In this document: piece after piece, positions 17,430 through 27,115 of the stretch
How the letters are laid out: each line of letters begins with the position of its first letter
Numbering within the stretch: the first letter of the stretch is position 1
Assembly (NCBI GenBank): GCA_030682255.1
Contig: JAUXOK010000027.1
Location: forward strand, 124,001-188,000
From: Bacteroidota bacterium
Lineage (GTDB): Bacteria > Bacteroidota > Bacteroidia > NS11-12g > UBA955
Direction: 5' to 3'
DNA length: 64,000 nt
Made by a program: the position numbers and the translations under genes
Notes under the pieces: model-generated
What the model was told of the DNA's origin: nothing
The model's database searches: none
What the model saw: only the letters and a program-made list of their open reading frames with translations

Positions 17430-18389
17430 ATGAAAATATTAGCAAACGATGGCATCGATCAATCAGCCAAAGAATTATTAGAAAGCAAAGGTTTTACTGT
17501 TGAAACCAACAAAATATCCCAAGAAGAACTCGCCTCTAGAATCAGTGAATTTGATGTGCTTTTAGTTAGAAGTGCTACCAAAGTTAATGCAGCTGTAATC
17601 GAAGCAGGTGCACCAAACTTAAAATTAGTTGGTAGAGCTGGTGTAGGTTTAGATAATGTGGATTTAGTGAGCGCAAAAGCCAATGATGTGGCAGTGGTCA
17701 ACACACCAGCAGCGAGTAGCACCAGTGTTGCTGAATTGGTGTTTGCACATCTGTTTTCAATTTGCCGATTATTGCAAGTTACCAACAGAGAAATGCCAGA
17801 AAATGGTATGACTCAATTTAACGAACTGAAAAAACTGGCTTCAAAAGGCACAGAACTAAAAGGTAAAACTTTGGGTTTAATCGGTTTTGGCAGAATAGGC
17901 AGAGAAACAGCTAGAATCGCTTTTGGTTTAGGTATGAATGTTGTTGCTTACGACCCAATGATTGCATCACATGATGTAGAAATTACATTCCACCCGGAAT
18001 CAAATTTGCCAACAGTAAAAATTAACATTCAAACCATTTCTAAAGAAGAGGTGTTAAAACAAGCTGATTTTGTAAGTTTACACATTCCTGGTGGTCAGGG
18101 TTATGTTATTGCCGCAGCCGAATTGGCTTTGATGAAAAAAGGGGCAGGATTGGTGAATTGTGCGAGAGGTGGAACTGTTAGCGAAGAAGATTTAATAGCA
18201 GCTTTAAACAGCGGACATATTGCCTATGCTGGAACGGATGTTTTTGAAAAAGAACCACCTGTTAATGATGCCATTTTAAAAATGAAGAACGTATCATTGT
18301 CTCCACACATAGGCGCTAGCACAGAAGAAGCCCAAAAAAGAATTGGAGACGAAATAGCTCAACAAATCCTCACTTTTTTTAATCTATAA
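17430..18389 (+). CDS. serA: D-3-phosphoglycerate dehydrogenase
   Basis: First step of serine synthesis, oxidising 3-phosphoglycerate with NAD. At 319 residues this is the short form, lacking the C-terminal ACT domain that gives serine feedback control. The Rossmann motif is G-F-G-R-I-G (152-157). Catalytic residues can be placed in N-C-A-R-G-G (Arg), F-E-K-E-P-P (Glu) and L-S-P-H-I-G-A-S-T (His). It lies downstream of serC and the T9SS gene and 4 bases before DUF1015. Other hydroxyacid dehydrogenase activities are possible but unlikely in this context. Confidence 0.93.
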   Translation: MKILANDGIDQSAKELLESKGFTVETNKISQEELASRISEFDVLLVRSATKVNAAVIEAGAPNLKLVGRAGVGLDNVDLVSAKANDVAVVNTPAASSTSVAELVFAHLFSICRLLQVTNREMPENGMTQFNELKKLASKGTELKGKTLGLIGFGRIGRETARIAFGLGMNVVAYDPMIASHDVEITFHPESNLPTVKINIQTISKEEVLKQADFVSLHIPGGQGYVIAAAELALMKKGAGLVNCARGGTVSEEDLIAALNSGHIAYAGTDVFEKEPPVNDAILKMKNVSLSPHIGASTEEAQKRIGDEIAQQILTFFNL

Positions 18390-18393
18390 AAAT

Positions 18394-19611
18394 TTGAAAC
18401 TTTTTCCATTCAAAGCGTTAATGCCCGCAAAGGGGTTTGAGTCTCAAGTGTCTGCCAATACACATCTAGATGATATTGAAAGACAAATGGAAATTGTTCA
18501 ACAAAATAGTCAATCATATTTGAGAGTTGTAAAACCTCATTTAATTTTTAACGAAGCCAAAAATCCTGAGAAACACTTTCCTGTTGCCAAACAAGAGATT
18601 GATAAATTGATTCAAAGTAAGGCACTGATAAAAGACAGTCAAAATTCATTGTATATTTACAGACAATTTAACACTTTGAATGGTGACGATTTTGTTGGTA
18701 TCATTGCTTTAGTTTCTGTGGATGATTATTACAATGGAAAAATCAAGATTCACGAAAACACCCTAACAGAAAAAGAGGAACAACTGATTGATCACATTGA
18801 CCATTCGGGTGTAATTGGCGAACCTGTTTTAATGACCCATTTAGAAAGTTCTAAAATTGTGGATGTGTTAAATCGTTTTGAAAAATCAGAGCATTTATTG
18901 ATAGATTTTGAAGATGAATTTGGTAAAAAGCATACCATTTATCAAATCTCTTCGCCAGAAGATTTGAATGAAATCAACAAGGTTTATCATGAATTAGATT
19001 GTTTGTATATTGCAGATGGACATCATCGCAGTGCGGCTTCGGCTGGTTTTTATAAACGTCATCAGATTGAAAATGGTAAATATTTAAGTTACATCGTTCC
19101 GCCCAATTTTTTAAAAATAGACAGTTTTCACAGGGCTTATAAATGTTCTCAAGACTTTGTGCCATCTAACATTTTAATCCAATTGTCTAAAATGTTTCAT
19201 GTGGACGAAGTTTTTTTGCCTTTCAAACCTCACAAAGACAAAGAGTTTGGACTGTATATCAAAGACCAATGGTATAAACTGAGTTTTAAAGGCGAATTCA
19301 ATCATCTAAATGCTGTTGATATTTTAGATGTTTCCATTTTGGAGGAACATGTTTTTAAAAATATTTTAAACATCACAGATTCCAAAGTTGATGCTCAACT
19401 TACCTTTATGAATGGTGCCATCCCATTAAATCAAATCGTTGAAAAAGTGAATGAAGGTGTTTATGATATGGTTTTCACGGTTTTTCCTTGCGAAATTCAA
19501 CAAGTGTTTGATGTGGCAGACGCTCAACTTATTATGCCACCAAAATCTACTTTTATAGAACCGAAACTCAGAACAGGCTTAATTGTTCAGGAAGTAAGAA
19601 TGATTGAGTAG
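18394..19611 (+). CDS. DUF1015 family protein
   Basis: A 405-residue protein of the DUF1015 family, recognised by the opening P-F-K-A-L-M-P, the central Y-I-A-D-G-H-H-R-S-A-A-S motif near residues 203-214 and the full family length. The H-H-R motif suggests a nucleotide or phosphate binding site, but no activity is established to my knowledge. In many genomes the gene lies beside serA and serC, which suggests a link to serine metabolism. The start is TTG at 18394, 4 bases after serA, so it is in the same transcript. Confidence 0.9.
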   Translation: MKLFPFKALMPAKGFESQVSANTHLDDIERQMEIVQQNSQSYLRVVKPHLIFNEAKNPEKHFPVAKQEIDKLIQSKALIKDSQNSLYIYRQFNTLNGDDFVGIIALVSVDDYYNGKIKIHENTLTEKEEQLIDHIDHSGVIGEPVLMTHLESSKIVDVLNRFEKSEHLLIDFEDEFGKKHTIYQISSPEDLNEINKVYHELDCLYIADGHHRSAASAGFYKRHQIENGKYLSYIVPPNFLKIDSFHRAYKCSQDFVPSNILIQLSKMFHVDEVFLPFKPHKDKEFGLYIKDQWYKLSFKGEFNHLNAVDILDVSILEEHVFKNILNITDSKVDAQLTFMNGAIPLNQIVEKVNEGVYDMVFTVFPCEIQQVFDVADAQLIMPPKSTFIEPKLRTGLIVQEVRMIE

Positions 19612-19728
19612 TTTATAGTTAAATGTTGCCCATATGAAAAAATCCGGTTGGTAAAGATTGTACCTGATTAGTTTCTTTTGCAACATTACCTCATTTTCTG
19701 TGTCTTAAGTTTAAATAAATATTGTTAA

Positions 19729-22700
19729 ATGAATAATTTTACTAACTTTGTGTTTAAAACTTTGAATAATAGTTTGAAATTCATATTGTTTTTTCTGTTT
19801 TTTAATTTATCAAATTTGTTGGCTCAAAATGAATATGATATTAGAACATTGAGTAAATTTCAAAGCGAATATGAGTGGATTGACAGCGCAAAATTAAAGT
19901 TTATATTTTATACGTATCGTTATTCCAGTATATCTACAGATAAAAATCAATTTCCAGATACCGCTTATTGTACCGTTTTTTACAACGATACTGCCAGAAT
20001 CAAACAAATTCCTTTATACAAAGACAGTATTTTTGTTCCTGATTATTTTTATTGTCTTGGTTTGTCTTTGTGTAATACTAGTTCTTATTGTCATCCTGAT
20101 AGATTTCTATTTACTATTTTTAGGTATACTGGTGTCATTGATTTTAATTCTCCTTCTGTTATAGATACCCTTAATCATTTGGATGCTTGTAATATTGAAA
20201 TAGGGTTCAGAGGCTCTTTTTTGATGCAATATCATTCAAATTTTGATAATAATAAAATTAATGATACCACATACGATAATCATTATTGTTTTTTTGGTAT
20301 CAACAGATGTTATCAATGGAAGAAGGGAGACAAATCGCCAAAATACAGAGAATTTCAACCCGTGAATGATGTTAGTAGACTTAAGCGACAAGGAATAGCT
20401 CAAATTGATTTTGGATCTATAAAAAACAACAATGATAGTATTGCGTATGAATTAACACAACCAATTTTTTATACAACTAAAAAATACAGACCTTTCACTA
20501 CTGGTTTTTCATTAAATTATTATATTACATCTTTTTGTAGATTTGGCGCTGCTTCTTGCACCCCAAGGCCAGAGTTTAACCCGCCTCAAGGTTTTTATTT
20601 GAACCCCAAAACTGGAATCTCTCTTTTTTCTAATCCTTTAACTGATTATTACAGAAAAAGTAATCTATTTTGTGTAAAAGTTAAAACATTCAAAAATAAT
20701 AATCAAAACAGCAAAGTGTTGGTTTCTGAACAAATTAGATTGATTTCTTACTTAACTGGAAATTATGAACCTTATGTACGTAATTTAAATTGTCCTGTTC
20801 TTGTTCAAAACTTCCCTTTGCGAAGATATGCATGCGCCAATAAAAGAGACACCTTCACGATTCGTTTACGAGATACGATGGCAGTAGATCAAGTGGTTCC
20901 TGATACAATAGCTTATCAGGTCTATCAAAACCTTCCCGGAGGCACTTTTTGGGAGAGTCAATCTATCAGCAATAACAAAGAAATTAAAATTGCATGGAAC
21001 CCAACACTAGCAAAAGTAATAGATAATCCATATTTGTTTAATATCAATGCCAACGAGCAACGTTGTTGGCCCAATCGCATGTACGAATTCCGTTCCTGCG
21101 ATTTTTATGTAGTCCAAATGCCTGAGTTTGCCATTCAAAAAAATATCCAAAACTGCGGCAGATTGGAATTAAAAGCAGAAAGCATCAACCCAGATGAAAA
21201 CACCTACAACTACCAATGGAATTTAACCCATTCAAGTGGTTTGCAATTAAGTGCATCAACATTGAATTCAGCATTTATTCTTCCTCAAAGCGGCAAATGG
21301 TATATCAGTTTAAAAACCACCAACACCCCACATGGATGTCGTAGTACTTTTTTAGATTCTATCGAATTGCCATTTGCAACACCCAAAATTTCTGCCACAC
21401 CACAAAACAAAGTTTGTCAAGGTCAAATAATAACCTATTCCGCCCACAAAGCGGAAGTGGAAACACCTTTGCAATACTTTTGGCAAGTGGGTAATCAAAC
21501 ATCAACAGACAGTTTTTTCAGTATACAAGCCATTGATAGTTTTAAATTAAAACTCAGCATCACAGACAACAGAGGCTGCACTGCAACAGATAGTTTTGAG
21601 CAAAAAACATTTCCATTTTACAATGTTCAAAAACTCAAAGACACCGCTGTTTGTATTGGGCAAAACATCAGTGTTTCTGCTACACCAAACGCCTTGCAAG
21701 ATTCTGTTTTATGGTTGCACAACAACAGCAAAAACCTAACAGAAACCCTGCTAACTCCACAGGTTTACAAAGTGCAATACACCAACAGCAACGGTTGCAC
21801 CGCCATAGATAGTTTCACTTTGAAAAACAACAACCCCATCATTCCAGTTAAATACAACGACCAAACGGTGTGCAAGGGCGATACAGTAAATTTAATTACA
21901 TTTGAGTCTAACGACATACAATATCAAAGTAAACAATGGCGAGAAAATGGCGTTTTACAAATTAATCCAAACCAATTTAAAAAAACCATTCATCAAAACA
22001 CTGTATTAGAGTTTATTGCGACAGGTTCACAATACAATATCACTTGTACAGATCAAGACACCATTCAAATTAATCTGCATCCTACCAACACCAATCGCTT
22101 GCAAATCCTCAAAACAGACACTTGCCTAAGAAGCAACGAAGTGCAAGTGAGTATTTCGGGCAGCACAAATACCCAAAGTCAAACCATCAATTGGGGCGAT
22201 GGGGCAGAAGAAGCGTATAACAATCAAACCCACCAATACAGCCAAGCGCAAACATACCAAATAAAACTCTACTCCACCACCGAGCTCGGTTGCAAAGACA
22301 CCCAAAGTCAACAAGTAGAGATTTATTCTAATCCAATTCTAGAAGCCAGTTTGCAACAAACAAGTCTTTGTCTCAACACCAATGCAGAACTATTAATCAG
22401 CAGTATTCCTAACAGCACGCAACACCGCATCAACTGGGGCGATGGTAACATTGATAACAACGAAACGAGTGGCACGAAATTTCACACCTACAACCAAGCC
22501 AACAATTTTACTATATCCATTGAAGCAACAGACAATATTTGTAAAAGCGATACGATTTTATACATAACCATCCATCCACTGCCACAAACCACCCTCACCG
22601 CAGAAAATCTCTGTTTGGGCGATAGCACAATTGTAAAAGTACAAAGCAACGGCAACCATCAATACACTTGGTCACCGCAAGGCACAGCAGTCGATAACAA

Positions 22701-23328
22701 CACCCAAAGTTACAAGTTTCCGCAAATAGGCAACTACGAAATCAAGCTGCAAACCACCGACCTCAATCAATGCCAAAGCAGAGACAGCATCCGTTTCAGC
22801 ATCATTGAAAGACCGAAAGCTGATTTTATTTATGCTAACCTCAGCAGAGAATTAAAATACAAGTTTAAATTCATCAACCAAAGCACAAATGCCACTGGTT
22901 ATGAATGGTTTTTTACCAAAACCAATACCCAAACAAGCTCAGAAATCAGCCCTGAAATTGTATTTGCAGACACGGGCATTTATACCATCATCCTGATAGC
23001 CGACAAAAATAAACAATGTTTTGACACCGCTCAAAAAAGAGTACCCGTTTTGGAGCAAATGGTGTTTTATTTCCCGAATGTAGTCACCCTCAAAAACGAT
23101 GGCATCAACGAAACCTTTGGTTTATCCATAGAGCAAAAGAAATTCGCCATAGAATACCAACTCGAAATCTTCAACCGTTGGGGCGAATGCCTCTTCAAAA
23201 CCAACGACACCAACAAAGATTGGCACCCTGCCAACATTCCGCTAGGTGTGTACATCTACCAAGCCAAAATCCGAGACATCTATAACATTCTACATGAAGT
23301 GAAGGGTGTGGTGGAAGTGGTGAGATGA
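19729..23328 (+). CDS. Giant surface protein with PKD-like domains and gliding-type C-terminal domain
   Basis: A 1199-residue secreted protein with a signal peptide ending near residue 32 (N-L-L-A-Q). The first 380 residues have no clear domain and many cysteines. Residues about 400-1090 are a string of PKD/Ig-like beta domains with repeated N-W-G-D-G and 'C-x-x-x-D-S-F' patterns. The last 85 residues, with F-P-N-V-V-T, N-D-G-I-N-E-T-F and I-F-N-R-W-G, are the gliding-motility-associated (T9SS type B) sorting domain. Such proteins are usually attached to the cell surface or released and serve adhesion or motility. Base composition changes inside the gene: the part after about 20,800 is much richer in C and poorer in T than the first kilobase. 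Confidence 0.85.
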   Translation: MNNFTNFVFKTLNNSLKFILFFLFFNLSNLLAQNEYDIRTLSKFQSEYEWIDSAKLKFIFYTYRYSSISTDKNQFPDTAYCTVFYNDTARIKQIPLYKDSIFVPDYFYCLGLSLCNTSSYCHPDRFLFTIFRYTGVIDFNSPSVIDTLNHLDACNIEIGFRGSFLMQYHSNFDNNKINDTTYDNHYCFFGINRCYQWKKGDKSPKYREFQPVNDVSRLKRQGIAQIDFGSIKNNNDSIAYELTQPIFYTTKKYRPFTTGFSLNYYITSFCRFGAASCTPRPEFNPPQGFYLNPKTGISLFSNPLTDYYRKSNLFCVKVKTFKNNNQNSKVLVSEQIRLISYLTGNYEPYVRNLNCPVLVQNFPLRRYACANKRDTFTIRLRDTMAVDQVVPDTIAYQVYQNLPGGTFWESQSISNNKEIKIAWNPTLAKVIDNPYLFNINANEQRCWPNRMYEFRSCDFYVVQMPEFAIQKNIQNCGRLELKAESINPDENTYNYQWNLTHSSGLQLSASTLNSAFILPQSGKWYISLKTTNTPHGCRSTFLDSIELPFATPKISATPQNKVCQGQIITYSAHKAEVETPLQYFWQVGNQTSTDSFFSIQAIDSFKLKLSITDNRGCTATDSFEQKTFPFYNVQKLKDTAVCIGQNISVSATPNALQDSVLWLHNNSKNLTETLLTPQVYKVQYTNSNGCTAIDSFTLKNNNPIIPVKYNDQTVCKGDTVNLITFESNDIQYQSKQWRENGVLQINPNQFKKTIHQNTVLEFIATGSQYNITCTDQDTIQINLHPTNTNRLQILKTDTCLRSNEVQVSISGSTNTQSQTINWGDGAEEAYNNQTHQYSQAQTYQIKLYSTTELGCKDTQSQQVEIYSNPILEASLQQTSLCLNTNAELLISSIPNSTQHRINWGDGNIDNNETSGTKFHTYNQANNFTISIEATDNICKSDTILYITIHPLPQTTLTAENLCLGDSTIVKVQSNGNHQYTWSPQGTAVDNNTQSYKFPQIGNYEIKLQTTDLNQCQSRDSIRFSIIERPKADFIYANLSRELKYKFKFINQSTNATGYEWFFTKTNTQTSSEISPEIVFADTGIYTIILIADKNKQCFDTAQKRVPVLEQMVFYFPNVVTLKNDGINETFGLSIEQKKFAIEYQLEIFNRWGECLFKTNDTNKDWHPANIPLGVYIYQAKIRDIYNILHEVKGVVEVVR

Positions 23329-23366
23329 TTGATTGATTATATGATTATATGATGATATAATTGATG

Positions 23367-23384
23367 TTCCGCTGTGCAGCGGAA
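23367..23384. repeat. Short GC-rich hairpin
   Basis: Perfect 8-bp inverted repeat (TTCCGCTG-tg-CAGCGGAA) 38 bases after the surface-protein gene. A fragment of the same sequence (AGCGGAA) recurs near 23484. It may act as a terminator or be part of a dispersed repeat. Confidence 0.55.
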
Positions 23385-23420
23385 TGATTTTATGATGATT
23401 TCTAAAAATTGCATGAACCT

Positions 23421-23448
23421 GTAGAGACGCCATGCGTGGCGTCTCTAC
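23421..23448. repeat. Dispersed palindrome of the GTAGAGACGC type
   Basis: Perfect 12-bp inverted repeat with a four-base loop: GTAGAGACGCCA-tgcg-TGGCGTCTCTAC. The sequence contrasts with the AT-rich surroundings. I recall intergenic palindromes with the same GTAGAGACGC arms in very different bacteria, so it is a candidate mobile or convergent repeat. Confidence 0.7.
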
Positions 23449-23502
23449 CAATTTCAATATAATTATTAAACATTCCTCTTCATAGCGGAATAACAATTAA
23501 CC

Positions 23503-23523
23503 TCCCGCAGTTTTCATGCGGGA
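23503..23523. terminator. GC-rich hairpin before the clpB end
   Basis: TCCCGCA at 23503-23509 is inverted as TGCGGGA at 23517-23523 with a seven-base loop. It lies just downstream of the clpB stop codon (minus strand), so it may terminate clpB. A similar CCCGCGT hairpin occurs at 53620-53639. Confidence 0.5.
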
Positions 23524-23528
23524 AACCC

Positions 23529-26123
23529 TTAACCATTTCTAAATACAATTTGATTCTCTTCAGCATCCACTATGATGGTTTCATCTTTTTTGATTTCATT
23601 CATCAAAATCTTTTTAGACAATTCATTCAACACGCGTTTTTGAAGGACTCTTTTAAGTGGTCTAGCTCCAAATTGTGGGTCGTAGCCCAATTGAGCTAAC
23701 CAATCTATAGCAGCTTCCGTCATTTCAATTTTGAAACCAGCTTCTTCCAACTGAGAAGTGATGCCAATCATTTGAATTTTAACTATATCGTGAATGTTTT
23801 CTCTGCTCAAAGGTTCAAACATAATGACTTCATCAATTCTATTCAAAAATTCAGGTCTTATGCTGCTTTTAAGCAATTGGTAAACCTCGTTTTTTGTTTT
23901 GGCTAATACTTCAACTTTGTTGATGTCATTAATTAGTTCAAAATTATCCTGAATGATATGTGAACCAATATTGCTGGTCATAATAATAATGGTATTTCTG
24001 AAATTTGCAGTCCTACCTTTGTTATCCGTCAATCTGCCATCGTCCAAAACCTGAAGTAAAATATTAAACACATCAGGATGCGCTTTTTCAATTTCATCTA
24101 AAAGCACCACAGAATAGGGGCGTCTTCTAATCGCTTCGGTCAATTGTCCGCCCTCGTCATATCCAACATATCCTGGAGGTGCACCAATCAAACGGCTTAC
24201 CGTGTGTTTTTCTTGATATTCGCTCATGTCTATTCTCACCATGGCATTGTCATCATTGAAAAGAAAAGATGCCAAAGCTTTGGCCAATTCAGTTTTTCCA
24301 ACACCTGTTGTTCCTAAGAAAATGAAGGAACCAATAGGTCTTTTTGGGTCTTGTAAGCCTGCTCGGCTTCTTCTTACTGCATCTGATATTGAAGCAATGG
24401 CTTCTTCTTGTCCCACAACTCTTTTGTGTAATTCTGCTTCTAAATGAATGAGTTTTTCTCTTTCACTTTGCAACATTCTGTTCACTGGAATGCCGGTCCA
24501 TTTGCTTACTACCTCTGCTATGTCTTCAGCATCCACTTCCTCTTTCACCATGGCTTTGTCGCCTTGTATTTCAGAGAGTTTTTTCTGCAATTCTATCACA
24601 TTTTGTTCGGCTTCTTTGATTTTACCATATCTTAATTCAGCAACTTTACCAAAATCGCCATTTCTTTCGGCTTGATCGGCTTCGTTTTTAAAGGTTTCAA
24701 TTTGACCTTTACTTGCTTGAATTTGTTCAACTACCTCTTTTTCTCTTTTCCAACGTGCATTGATGCTGTTTCTCTCTTCACTTAAATTGGCTAAATCTTC
24801 ATTCAGTTTATTCAATTTTTCGACATCATTTTCTTTTTTAATAGCCTCTCTTTCAATCTCTAATTGCATGATTTTGCGGTTCATTTCATCCAATTCTTCG
24901 GGTAATGAATCAATTTCAATTCGGAGTTTTGAAGCTGCTTCATCCAACAAGTCGATGGCTTTGTCTGGTAAAAAACGATCGCTGATATATCTGCTCGATA
25001 ATTCAACTGCGTTAATAATGGCTTCGTCTTTTATTCTCACTTTATGATGCACTTCATATCTTTCTTTCAAACCTCTTAAAATAGATATGGCATCTTGAAT
25101 ATCTGGTTCTTCAACCATTACTTTTTGAAAACGTCTTTCTAATGCTTTGTCGTTTTCTATGTATTTTTGATATTCTGCAAGAGTGGTAGCACCAATGGCT
25201 TTTAATTCTCCTCTTGCTAATGCTGGTTTTAAAATATTGGCGGCATCCATCGCGCCTTCGCTTTTGCCTGCACCAACTAAAGTATGTATTTCATCAATGA
25301 ACAATACGATTTCACCATTGCTTTTTATCACTTCATTAACAACGGCTTTCAATCGTTCTTCAAATTCACCTTTGTATTTTGCGCCTGCAATTAATGCGCC
25401 CATATCTAAACTAAAAATCGTTTTCGTTTTTAAGTTTTCTGGCACATCACCTTGAATAATTCTTCTAGCTAATCCTTCTGCAATGGCGGTTTTTCCAACG
25501 CCAGGTTCGCCAATTAAAATAGGATTGTTTTTGGTTCTACGGCTTAAAATTTGTAATACCCTTCTGATTTCTTCATCTCTTCCAATTACAGGGTCGAGCT
25601 TACCAGATGAGGCCATTTGATTCAAATTCATGCCATACTTTTTCAAGGCATTGTATTGTTCGCCTCCACCTTGAGAGCTTATTTTAGAATCACCTTTGAG
25701 TTCTAAAATGGCTTTTTTAGCATCGTTTATTTTAATGCCTGCATCTTTTAAAATATTGCCAACATTATCATTATTGTTGATTAACGATATAATTAAATGT
25801 TCTACCGAAACATATTCATCGCCCATCTCTTTCATGAGTTTTTCTGAATACATTAAAGTGTTGTTAGCTTGGTTTGAAAGGGTTTGGGTTTGTTGTCCTG
25901 CCACCTTTGGAAATCCATTTAAGATGGCATCATTAGCTGATTTTACTCTGCCTAAATTAGCGCCTAGTTTACCGAAAAGATAAGTGATGATTTCTTCATC
26001 ATTGTCTAAAATGCCTTTCAGTAAATGAGCGTTTTCAATGCTTGGATGACCGCCCTCAAATGCACTTTGTTGTGCGCTTTGAATACACTCTTGTGCTTTG
26101 ATTGTAAATTTATTGATGTTCAT
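23529..26123 (-). CDS. clpB: ClpB protein disaggregase
   Basis: ATP-dependent chaperone that pulls apart aggregated proteins with DnaK. The 864-residue protein has the full architecture: an N-terminal repeat domain (1-145), AAA+ module 1 with Walker A G-E-P-G-V-G-K-T-A near 204, a long coiled-coil middle domain (about 405-525) that separates ClpB from ClpA/ClpC, and AAA+ module 2 with G-T-T-G-V-G-K-T-E near 605, followed by the C-terminal domain with G-A-R-P-L-K-R near 818. It is monocistronic on the minus strand. No heat-shock operator was recognised in the 150-bp upstream gap. Confidence 0.97.
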   Translation of the reverse strand: MNINKFTIKAQECIQSAQQSAFEGGHPSIENAHLLKGILDNDEEIITYLFGKLGANLGRVKSANDAILNGFPKVAGQQTQTLSNQANNTLMYSEKLMKEMGDEYVSVEHLIISLINNNDNVGNILKDAGIKINDAKKAILELKGDSKISSQGGGEQYNALKKYGMNLNQMASSGKLDPVIGRDEEIRRVLQILSRRTKNNPILIGEPGVGKTAIAEGLARRIIQGDVPENLKTKTIFSLDMGALIAGAKYKGEFEERLKAVVNEVIKSNGEIVLFIDEIHTLVGAGKSEGAMDAANILKPALARGELKAIGATTLAEYQKYIENDKALERRFQKVMVEEPDIQDAISILRGLKERYEVHHKVRIKDEAIINAVELSSRYISDRFLPDKAIDLLDEAASKLRIEIDSLPEELDEMNRKIMQLEIEREAIKKENDVEKLNKLNEDLANLSEERNSINARWKREKEVVEQIQASKGQIETFKNEADQAERNGDFGKVAELRYGKIKEAEQNVIELQKKLSEIQGDKAMVKEEVDAEDIAEVVSKWTGIPVNRMLQSEREKLIHLEAELHKRVVGQEEAIASISDAVRRSRAGLQDPKRPIGSFIFLGTTGVGKTELAKALASFLFNDDNAMVRIDMSEYQEKHTVSRLIGAPPGYVGYDEGGQLTEAIRRRPYSVVLLDEIEKAHPDVFNILLQVLDDGRLTDNKGRTANFRNTIIIMTSNIGSHIIQDNFELINDINKVEVLAKTKNEVYQLLKSSIRPEFLNRIDEVIMFEPLSRENIHDIVKIQMIGITSQLEEAGFKIEMTEAAIDWLAQLGYDPQFGARPLKRVLQKRVLNELSKKILMNEIKKDETIIVDAEENQIVFRNG

Positions 26124-26277
26124 AATTTTTTATATTTCAAAGACATCAAAAATTTGCCCAAATGAAAAGTTTACTGCAAAATCAACCGAAACAAAGACAA
26201 AATGACTTGTTTAATTTAATGAATTACATAAAAGTTAAGACAAAAAGTCGGCTATTTGAGATGAAAGTTGTAAAAAC

Positions 26278-26559
26278 CTATTCAATGATAATAAACAAAT
26301 CCTCATTGTCTTTTTTCATGAGGTATTTTTCTCTAGCAAATTTTTCTAGATTTCTTGTATTTGAAAACAATTCGTTTTCTTCCTTTCTTAAATCAGTAAT
26401 TTCTTTGATGTAGTATGTTCTTTTGTCTTCTAAATCATTGATTTCGTGTCTGATTTTGTATAAATCAATCATATTGTTGCTATCAAAGATTAACATCCAA
26501 ATAACAACAAAACCTAAAATGGCCCAATAGCGATATTTTATCCAAATGTTTTTCAACAA
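26278..26559 (-). CDS. FtsB/DivIC-like septum formation protein
   Basis: A 93-residue bitopic membrane protein with a basic cytoplasmic N-terminus, one transmembrane helix (about 13-30) and a coiled coil (about 38-75) ending in N-L-E-K-F-A-R-E-K-Y-L-M-K, the pattern of the FtsB/DivIC family. These proteins join FtsL and FtsQ in the divisome. Length and motif placement fit. It stands alone between clpB and queD on the same strand. Confidence 0.88.
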   Translation of the reverse strand: MLKNIWIKYRYWAILGFVVIWMLIFDSNNMIDLYKIRHEINDLEDKRTYYIKEITDLRKEENELFSNTRNLEKFAREKYLMKKDNEDLFIIIE

Positions 26560-26614
26560 TACAAATTTAAACGTTTCTTTTTATGATGTTTAAGAAAAAT
26601 ATAAACGTTGTCTT

Positions 26615-27070
26615 TTAAAATGGAATATTTGGACCATAATATTCAACAGAGTTATTCTGAGTTTCTATCAAATGTAATTTGTGTAACTTAACATTTTCAG
26701 GTAAATGAAGGATTAATATATTCCAAATAGCAATAACAATATTTTCAATAGAGGGTAAAACACCTTGAAGAAAAGGAACATCCAAGTTGAGGTTTTTATG
26801 GTCTAGTTTTTCTACCACTTCTTTTTCTATGATAGTTTTTAAACGTTTTAAATCCATTACAAAACCAGTATTTGGATTGGCATGTCCTTTAATTGTAACA
26901 AATAAGTCAAAATTATGCCCATGCCAATGTTCGTTTGCGCATTTACCAAAAACCTCGTCATTTTCTTCTTTAGTCCATAGGGGATTAAATAATTTATGAG
27001 CTGCATTGAAATGTGCACGTCTAGTTATAAATAAAACTGGGGTTTCGTTTGACATAAAATTAGATTGCAA
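26615..27070 (-). CDS. queD: 6-carboxytetrahydropterin synthase (QueD/PTPS family)
   Basis: Converts dihydroneopterin triphosphate to 6-carboxy-tetrahydropterin in queuosine synthesis. The zinc site is visible as H-F-N-A-A-H near 20-25 and W-H-G-H-N near 48-52, with the catalytic cysteine in F-G-K-C-A-N-E-H-W near 43. Typical E. coli QueD is about 120 residues. This 151-residue form is nearer the eukaryote-like PTPS length, so pterin synthase activity is also possible. A second methionine at residue 6 could be the true start. No other queuosine gene is near. It is divergent from the epimerase gene with 45 bases between. Confidence 0.88.
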   Translation of the reverse strand: MQSNFMSNETPVLFITRRAHFNAAHKLFNPLWTKEENDEVFGKCANEHWHGHNFDLFVTIKGHANPNTGFVMDLKRLKTIIEKEVVEKLDHKNLNLDVPFLQGVLPSIENIVIAIWNILILHLPENVKLHKLHLIETQNNSVEYYGPNIPF

Positions 27071-27115
27071 ATTTAATCTAATATTGATTATTTTTGATGA
27101 TTCAGTTTTAAAATA

